This document shows, one piece after another, positions 10,101 through 13,878 of a DNA stretch of 13,878 nt; the stretch's first letter is position 1, and every line of letters starts with the position of its first letter. This DNA is from Cyclostephanos tholiformis (taxonomy: Eukaryota > Bacillariophyta > Thalassiosirophyceae > Thalassiosirales > Thalassiosiraceae): the NCBI GenBank assembly GCA_036939975.1, contig JALLPB010000647.1:1-13878 (forward strand). The letters are read 5' to 3'. The position numbers and the translations under genes are program-made. Under the pieces are notes generated by a model, which was not told the DNA's origin, did not search any database, and saw nothing but the letters and a program-made list of their open reading frames with translations.

Positions 10101-12725
10101 AACTACGCTACTGCCACATTTGCCGAATATGGTGACGAAAAAACTTCAGCGAAAGTCATAACAACTGGCTTCTTGAGTACAAATTTGGACACAACCACCC
10201 TAAGTCCTACACAAAAGGAAGAGGCCAAAAATGTGTTCGAAAATCTCATTACAAGCACACTTGAGGCCGATAGCGTCTTGCCACCGGACTCAACGGTCAC
10301 AGTCACTGATATTGATAACAACGGGGTTGTTCAATACGAAATTGTTGTTAACTTTGATGATTCTGTCATTGATTCTGTTGGTTCTGACATAGGCATAACT
10401 CCCGCAAGTGCGACTGCGATTGAAGAAGTTCTGTCCAATCCTTCGAATTTGGCAGCAACTGCTGATGCTGTTAAGGCACAAGCTCCCGGGGCATCTGACG
10501 CAACTGTGGCTCAGGTGATGACTGCTGTGGATGTCATTGCATTCAAGCCTGTAGCGCCAGTGACTGGTGTTTTGGAGACAAATCTAAACACTACAAGTTT
10601 GACTGCTCAGCAAAAAGAAGAGGTCATAGTTGCAGTTGAAAGTTCTATTGAAAGCACGCTCCAATCGGAGGGTCTCCTAGCTGAAGGTGACACCGTCACC
10701 GTGACTGATATTGATGGTCAAGGCGATGTCTCATTGAGCATCGACTCAAGCCAGACGCAACCACCTCCAAAGGAAACAAGTTTACAAACCATTGCCGATA
10801 TGGTTGCATCTGACATTAATGCGACATTTCAAAATTCTACTACTTTAGAAGCATTGTCTGGTGGCATTCAAGCTGAGTCAGCAAATTCCTCTGTGGCTGA
10901 AGCCTTGCTTAATGTGAATGTAACGAACTTTGTTCAGGGTGAGACTATTACTACTGCTGCTGTTAGCACAGCAGCCACTGGTGCTGGTCCATGCAATTTG
11001 TGCAATGTAGGAGAGATTGGGCTTGAAAAGCAAATTCGTTTCAACGGAGCACAGACTACATGCTCAGAAGTGTATAAATTTCTTGCAACCCAAGAAGACG
11101 CTGGAAGTGATGTGTGTGCTGCTGGAAAGGAAGCTCTTCATGAAGAGTGTTGTATGAAAAAATGCGACCTTTGCTCCAGCGGGGGCATCCCTGATTGGTA
11201 CAGTATGGTCAGAGTGAACGGGAAAACTATGACTTGCCTTGAACTTGATGGTTTCGTCTACGAGGCTCAAATTCAGAGCGGAAGTGATCAGTGCAGTCAA
11301 CTCCTTGAAGTTGCAGCCCCTGCATGTTGTTATGTGCCGCCAACCGAGCCATGTCATATGTGTAAGAATGGATTTGGATTCGAAAATGTGAGGACTAGTC
11401 TCTCTGTCGAATACGGTGGATCAAACTCAACTTGTGGTCAGATTTTCAACACACTTTTCAGTCGGGAAGAGCAAGACAGTGAGATATGCTCCTTGACTTC
11501 GCAAGATCTTGCTTCTGTGTGTTGTTACGACCAATGTTCACTCTGTGGTGGTTTGCAAACTAATGCAGCACTTTCTGTGATGCATGATGGTACGCAGATG
11601 GGTTGCGGTGAATTTGACTCCAATATTTTCCCCTCCAACCTCATCGAGGAAGGGAGTAACGAGTGCACGGCCTTCCAAAACGAACACAGGGATTCTTGCT
11701 GTTATGACATCGCTTGCAGTTTGTGTGCTAAGGGAGATGATTTATACACCACCAAAGAATCATCTATGGTGCAGTTCGGTGGATCGGAAGTAACCTGTGG
11801 TGAGGTGGCCAATTTTTTATATGAACAAGAGATGAGCCAGGGCGATGCCTGTTTAGCTGCGCAGGAGAATATATTTAGCGACTGCTGCTTCCAACAGTGC
11901 GAAATATGTGATGCAGGATCATCAATAAATTGGGCTGCGACAACTACATTCAACAAGCAGTCTCAATCATGTACTGATGTTTACTGGTTATTGGTCAGTG
12001 AGTCAGTTGAAGCGGGCACAGAAGCGTGTAATGGTCTTACACAAGTATCCAAGGATTGTTGCTATAAGGCTCCTAGCCAACAATGCACGTTATGCAAAGA
12101 TGACAATGGTGCCACTTATAACACAAGATGGAACACGGAAGTCACTGTTAATGGAATGACTAAGTCGTGCGGCGATTTCAACACACTCTTGGCAACTCAA
12201 GAAAGCGACAGTACCACTTGCACTTTGGCCAAGGAAGCAATTTTCAGCGACTGTTGTTTTGCTGGTTCAGATGCTCTCGTTGCCGCTGCCAACGAATTGA
12301 CTGCGGAGACTGATGCTCCCTGTAGCTTGTGCAAGCCAGGGCAAATAGGCATCGATGCTGAAGTTGTTTTCAACAATAGCCCTACAACATGTGAAGAAGT
12401 ATACAATTTTTTGATCGGCAGCTTCCAGGAAATATCAACCACATGCAAGTCGGCTCAGGTGAAATTTTCCTTAGATTGCTGCCGAGATCAAGGAAATCTC
12501 TCCCCCTCCGAGAAACCTGCATTTGGAACTAATTCAAACACTACTGAAATAGATGCTGAGGGCTCAATCACAACTGAAGTGCCAAAAGGCGAGAAGATTG
12601 TTCCGCCATTGGAATTTGAAACTTGGACTCGAAAACCCAGCGGAGCCATCGGCAGTGCAAGCTTGGGCAACCTGTGCGCTGTCATAATTTTTGTATTTGC
12701 CATTAATCTTTTCCTTCTTGGCTAA
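1007..12725 (+). CDS. Giant secreted mosaic GH18 chitinase-like surface protein (8 exons, 3611 aa)
   Basis: Join: 1007-2046, 2182-2260, 2538-4951, 5066-5619, 5715-6736, 6830-7387, 7462-9261, 9357-12725. Exons total 10,836 nt; the frame is open to TAA at 12723-12725. ATG 1007 is the first Met after an in-frame TAG at 956-958 and begins a signal peptide. Product order (residues): signal peptide 1-44; type A six-Cys modules A1-A5 (57-452); unknown domain 530-720; Pro/Thr linker; type B module B1 (764-819); A6-A9 (872-1129); GH18 domain about 1165-1509 with catalytic Glu1294; A10 (1531-1568); type B modules B2-B20 (1581-2737); duplicated Cys-free region (2758-3018); B21-B28 (3035-3531); stalk and hydrophobic tail (3595-3611). 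Likely role, by inference: chitin hydrolysis or remodelling at the cell surface, with the Cys modules binding polysaccharide or forming a rigid stalk. All junctions are canonical GT-AG and phase-consistent. The splice model is read from sequence only; a transcript could shift a minor junction. It could also be a catalytically weak chitin-binding protein, but the GH18 signature is intact. Confidence 0.9.
1175..2017 (+). other. Four type A six-cysteine modules (A1-A4), putative chitin-binding-like
   Basis: Modules lie at residues 57-100 (1175-1306), 128-171 (1388-1519), 208-253 (1628-1765) and 298-337 (1898-2017). Each begins with an aromatic-Cys-Gly or Asn-Phe-Cys-Gly step (FFCG, MFCG, TFCG, NFCG), then about 10 residues to Cys2, Cys-Pro/Arg, Cys4, and ends in T/M-C-F or T-C-Q with a final Cys. 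That gives six Cys, presumably three disulphides. Small modules of this kind recur in diatom secreted proteins and near chitinases, so carbohydrate binding is a reasonable inference, but I cannot assign a CBM family. A3 has a longer last loop before its final Cys. Linkers carry a glycosylation sequon at Asn107 (NVT) and Ser/Thr/Pro-rich stretches. Confidence 0.75.
2047..2181 (+). other. Intron 1 (135 nt, phase 2)
   Basis: The donor is GTGAGT at 2047. A pyrimidine-rich tract leads to acceptor GCGCAG ending at 2181. Splicing joins AC to C to give Thr347 and opens a Pro/Thr linker. Retention would stop translation at once (ACG TGA). Confidence 0.88.
2182..2260 (+). other. Exon 2: short Pro/Thr-rich linker exon
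   Basis: This 79-nt exon completes Thr347 and encodes 26 further residues (348-373) made mostly of Thr, Pro, Asp and Glu (for example [20 protein letters not shown]). It forms an extended, probably O-glycosylated linker between modules A4 and A5. The downstream donor is GTGAGT at 2261. Confidence 0.83.
2333..2367 (+). repeat. G-tract with G-quadruplex potential inside intron 2
   Basis: Five G runs (3, 3, 6, 6 and 13 bases) are separated by single A bases. On the sense strand and in the pre-mRNA this fits the pattern for a very short-loop quadruplex. Whether it folds or affects splicing is unknown. The 13-base homopolymer is also prone to length error in sequencing. Confidence 0.7.
2471..2507 (+). 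repeat. CT-rich polypyrimidine tract in intron 2
   Basis: An imperfect CT repeat (TCTCTCTC... CTCACTCTCTCTCTCTC) lies about 30 bases upstream of the intron 2 acceptor. It may serve as a long polypyrimidine tract for splicing or may simply be a microsatellite. Confidence 0.6.
2625..2774 (+). other. Type A module A5 (divergent)
   Basis: Residues 403-452 start [14 protein letters not shown], followed by [10 protein letters not shown], and end KCMSGVADC. The six Cys of the type A pattern are present, with an insertion of about 10 residues between Cys4 and Cys5. An acidic, Ser/Thr-rich linker of about 75 residues follows and leads to the unknown globular domain. Confidence 0.7.
3006..3578 (+). 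other. Unrecognised globular domain (residues 530-720)
   Basis: About 190 residues with no Cys, bracketed by linkers. It starts with a hydrophobic strand (VRIILYGL), then a probable amphipathic helix ([17 protein letters not shown]), a strand ([12 protein letters not shown]), a basic segment rich in Arg and Ser (near residues 630-646), a strand ([15 protein letters not shown]) and a final part ([20 protein letters not shown]). The order suggests an alpha/beta fold. The 'TYSQ..TYR' segment reminds me of a domain seen in other diatom secreted proteins, but I know no name or function for it, so none is assigned. Confidence 0.6.
3576..3698 (+). other. Pro/Thr/Glu-rich linker
   Basis: Residues 720-760 are dominated by Pro, Thr, Ser and Glu ([15 protein letters not shown] and following). 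This is an extended, probably O-glycosylated spacer between the unknown domain and module B1. A similar Pro/Glu/Ser-rich spacer follows B1 (residues 820-863). Confidence 0.75.
3708..3875 (+). other. Isolated type B six-cysteine module B1
   Basis: Residues 764-819 show the type B pattern: CNLC, a V..NG segment, MTC, a helix, a single Cys, then CC. It stands alone between two Pro-rich linkers, far upstream of the tandem array. It carries the signature CEPGQIGI and closely resembles the last module B28 (CKPGQIGI) rather than modules inside the array. Confidence 0.8.
4032..4805 (+). other. Four type A modules A6-A9 directly upstream of the GH18 domain
   Basis: Modules lie at residues 872-912 (4032-4154), 937-979 (4227-4355), 1014-1058 (4458-4592) and 1091-1129 (4689-4805). 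They share a tighter consensus than A1-A5: [TY]F[YF]C, a spacer, Cys, ATPCP[SN]G, EC or DC, C[FI]AF, Cys. Six Cys each. A8 has a longer loop before ATPCPSG and lacks the Gly after its first Cys (YFYCSP). Placement against a chitinase domain favours a substrate-binding role, by inference. Confidence 0.78.
4952..5065 (+). other. Intron 3 (114 nt, phase 2)
   Basis: The donor is GTGAGT at 4952. I place the acceptor at AG 5064-5065 (TTATAAAG) because it joins TA to C for Tyr1178 and continues [13 protein letters not shown], which aligns with GH18 N-termini. The pyrimidine tract is weak. A downstream AG (CAACAG ending at 5087) would drop this Cys-containing segment. It breaks the frame, because the phase-2 split codon TA needs one base before codon 5067. 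Confidence 0.78.
5620..5714 (+). other. Intron 4 (95 nt, phase 1), splits the MxYD Tyr codon
   Basis: The donor is GTGAGT at 5620 and the acceptor AACGAAG ends at 5714. Joining T to AT gives Tyr1363 and rebuilds VMAYDLRGTW, the expected GH18 barrel-strand motif. This is strong support for the junction although the acceptor is not preceded by a clean pyrimidine run. Confidence 0.88.
6218..6331 (+). other. Type A module A10, downstream of GH18
   Basis: Residues 1531-1568 read SFCG, a spacer, [22 protein letters not shown]. Six Cys. It is the only type A module after the catalytic domain and closely resembles A6-A9, so the catalytic domain lies inside the type A series. It is joined to GH18 by a short Ser/Asn/Thr-rich linker. 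Confidence 0.78.
6737..6829 (+). other. Intron 5 (93 nt, phase 0)
   Basis: The donor is GTGAGT at 6737 and the acceptor TTTCACAG ends at 6829, with a good pyrimidine tract. It lies just after the CCYN end of B3, and the next exon starts QCTLC (B4). Retention gives a stop within 14 codons. Confidence 0.92.
7388..7461 (+). other. Intron 6 (74 nt, phase 0)
   Basis: The donor is GTAAGT at 7388 and the acceptor ACGCCAG ends at 7461. It falls between CCFKI (end of B6) and PSVPC (start of B7). Exon 6 (6830-7387) therefore encodes exactly three whole modules and is symmetric in phase. Confidence 0.9.
8014..8187 (+). other. Module B10 with paired cysteine loss
   Basis: Residues 2074-2131. The opening CxxC is CNLA (Ala codon 8023-8025) and the closing CC is CS (Ser codon 8182-8184). 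Every other type B module keeps both positions. The module is otherwise normal (NVATCLEL helix region, then Cys). Loss of exactly two Cys suggests they bond with each other. Confidence 0.85.
9262..9356 (+). other. Intron 7 (95 nt, phase 0)
   Basis: The donor is GTATGT at 9262 and the acceptor TTTTTAATAG ends at 9356, after a T-rich tract. It sits inside B16 immediately before its [18 protein letters not shown]. Without splicing, the frame upstream would lack the CC ending common to all modules. The next exon runs 3,369 nt without a break to the stop. Confidence 0.9.
10164..10943 (+). repeat. Two tandem copies of a Cys-free unit of about 130 residues
   Basis: Copy 1 is residues 2759-2890 (10164-10559) and copy 2 is residues 2892-3018 (10563-10943). 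Aligned starts are [20 protein letters not shown] and [20 protein letters not shown]; both then have a helix and STVTVTDID or DTVTVTDID. Second halves are helical and end at VDVIAFKP and VNVTNFVQ. There is no Cys, unlike everything around it. A beta-alpha-beta first half is likely. I do not recognise the domain. It may act as a spacer or interaction unit splitting the type B array into 19 and 8 modules. Sequons NAT, NST, NSS and NVT cluster in copy 2. Confidence 0.78.
10992..12260 (+). repeat. Second type B array, seven modules (B21-B27)
   Basis: Residues: B21 3035-3089, B22 3092-3148, B23 3155-3213, B24 3216-3272, B25 3276-3334, B26 3337-3392, B27 3399-3457. The pattern and alpha/beta alternation are the same as in the first array. 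B21 carries GEIGL and TCSEVY, which link it to the isolated modules B1 and B28, and it ends CCM. All six Cys are kept in each module. B27 is an alpha form without a beta partner and is followed by a short Ala-rich linker. Confidence 0.84.
12321..12482 (+). other. Terminal isolated type B module B28
   Basis: Residues 3478-3531 carry [20 protein letters not shown] and a closing CCRD. A linker of about 20 residues ([19 protein letters not shown]) separates it from B27. It is the closest match in the protein to B1. Confidence 0.8.
12639..12722 (+). other. C-terminal hydrophobic tail, probable GPI-anchor signal
   Basis: After a Thr/Glu/Pro-rich stalk, a run of small residues ([11 protein letters not shown]) precedes [17 protein letters not shown], which ends the protein with no charged cytoplasmic residues. 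Small residues as a possible omega site, a short spacer and a terminal hydrophobic stretch are the usual layout of a GPI signal. A tail-type transmembrane anchor is the alternative. Either way the protein is likely held at the outer cell surface. Confidence 0.7.
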
Positions 12726-13878
12726 ACATTTATAATTTTTAGAATTGTTTTTCAATTACGTTAAGCATTGATAGATTTCTGCTCCCCAGAGAGTCCCTTT
12801 CACTTGGAGCTTAAGCGCATGTGTATTTAGAAGTCTTCATCTTACTGCTAATGCAATTTGCCAAGTTTTCTTGTTTAGAATACTCCACAGGCTCTTGAAG
12901 GGGTAGTAGGGATCTATTATGCTCATTATCCGGAATCCGGATTATCAAATCGGGGTCGAGATATAAAACAGGTGTTTTGAATAAGGAAAATAAATACACA
13001 TTTAATGAAAAATCAATTTGGAATTTGGTCTCAAAAACAAAAATCACCTGCTAAAATAGGACATCACCATGAATTCAGAGACTTTTTAATATATAGTAAT
13101 TGGTACTGTGCATCATTATCAAAATTTTGATGTTTATTTGCATAACTTTATTGATTTTCAGTTTTTGGCCAACAACCCGTCGTCCCTCCTCCTCCTCCTC
13201 CTCCTCCTATTCTTCCAAAGCTGGACAAGCCGTTGCATGACGGGGACGGGTAGATGGCAGGATTGAAGAAGGGGACAACTGTTGGACCACTCCCCCATGG
13301 ATACATGAGAAGTGTCCCTCTGCCACGACAGACAGACTGCCGTGCAACGTCAGACTACGCGGAACCTATCACATCAACGGAGACAATTAATATAGCCATA
13401 AATTAACTCGAACCTCTTTACTTCCATTTGTGTTGCTCAATAACAACAACATCCTATCGTAGTCATAATCCCCGTCCCCACGGCCCTAATCTGGTGAGGC
13501 AATATGCAAGGGACTTGCACAAGACCACGACCGTACGAAGCGATTACAATCCAATATGGGTTGAGCACAATGATGTCCCAACGATGTGCGGCAGGGGGGG
13601 TGGCGGCGGCCTTCATGCATCGAGAGATGGGGTGGGAGATGCGCAATGCCCTCTGGTTGCCACTACGCAAGGATGACCTTTCCCCCCCATCCATGAACGT
13701 TGATTTCAACAGAGATGAGTCTGGCGGAATCGATATTTGTTGGCAGAGTGCTGTTCATGGTGGTCGGCATGGCCACGGCTGGGGCATCAGTGGTACACGG
13801 GGATGGAAATGTTTGGCCTCAGTACGAATCAACTCATCGGGAGGGGATATGTTGATCTGATGCCATTGCTCTTGGGGG
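12726..13878. other. 3' flank: AT-rich UTR/intergenic, then unassigned sequence
   Basis: The first roughly 430 bases are AT-rich and should contain the 3' UTR. An AATAAA at 12989-12994 lies 264 bases past the stop, but diatom poly(A) signals are poorly defined, so it is only a candidate. From about 13160 the base composition rises in GC. Overlapping open frames at 13437-13709 (minus) and 13504-13860 (plus) show no domain or coding signature that I recognise. This could be the edge of a neighbouring gene, but I cannot support one. Confidence 0.45.
13185..13208 (+). repeat. (CCT)8 microsatellite
   Basis: Eight perfect CCT units. It lies in the 3' flank at the boundary between AT-rich and more GC-rich sequence and is likely length-polymorphic. 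Confidence 0.85.

Noticed and set aside
6368..12482. A CRISPR array or other DNA-level tandem repeat
   Set aside because: The repetition is at protein level only (cysteine spacing); DNA copies are highly diverged and there are no constant repeats with unique spacers.
9420..12725. A separate gene starting at 9420
   Set aside because: The codon at 9420 is GTG, not ATG. The frame is open upstream to the AG at 9355-9356 and completes module B16 across intron 7, so it is the last exon.
12934..12943. Palindrome AATCCGGATT beside a second TCCGGA in the 3' flank as a terminator
   Set aside because: Short, no T run follows it, and hairpin termination does not apply to a nuclear polymerase II gene.
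13504..13860. A 118-codon plus-strand gene in the 3' flank
   Set aside because: No domain, signal or repeat similarity is visible, it overlaps an equally weak minus-strand frame, and there is no supporting promoter or splice signal.

Overview
The window looks like nuclear DNA from a chromalveolate microalga, most likely a diatom and plausibly a chitin-making centric of the Thalassiosira type. This is inference. It rests on short GT-AG introns with GTGAGT/GTAAGT/GTATGT donors, a secreted protein built from small cysteine modules joined by Pro/Thr-rich linkers as is common in diatom surface proteins, and a chitinase domain. I see no bacterial operon, RNA gene, CRISPR array or intact mobile element.

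Almost the whole window is one plus-strand gene, from 1007 to 12725. Several long open frames that look like separate genes join into one reading frame of 8 exons and 7 introns: 1007-2046, 2182-2260, 2538-4951, 5066-5619, 5715-6736, 6830-7387, 7462-9261, 9357-12725. The exons sum to 10,836 nt, which is 3,611 codons plus TAA. Every junction keeps frame, and several split codons restore residues expected from known families, for example the Tyr of the GH18 MxYD motif.

The predicted product is a very large secreted, probably GPI-anchored mosaic. In order it has: a signal peptide; five six-cysteine 'type A' modules; an unrecognised globular domain of about 190 residues; a Pro/Thr linker and one 'type B' six-cysteine module; four more type A modules; a family 18 glycoside hydrolase (chitinase) domain with an intact DGLDIDWE signature; a tenth type A module; 19 tandem type B modules; two tandem copies of a roughly 130-residue cysteine-free unit; eight more type B modules; and a stalk with a C-terminal hydrophobic tail. 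The most economical reading is a cell-surface or cell-wall chitin-remodelling enzyme held on a long disulphide-stiffened stalk. Type A modules are candidate carbohydrate-binding modules. The type B modules (28 in all) are not a family I can name.

Flanks: 1-1006 is an upstream intergenic region with short repeats and a good TATA box at 868-875, about 140 bases before the ATG. The 12726-13878 flank is an AT-rich 3' region followed by more GC-rich sequence with a (CCT)8 microsatellite. I could not support a gene in either flank.
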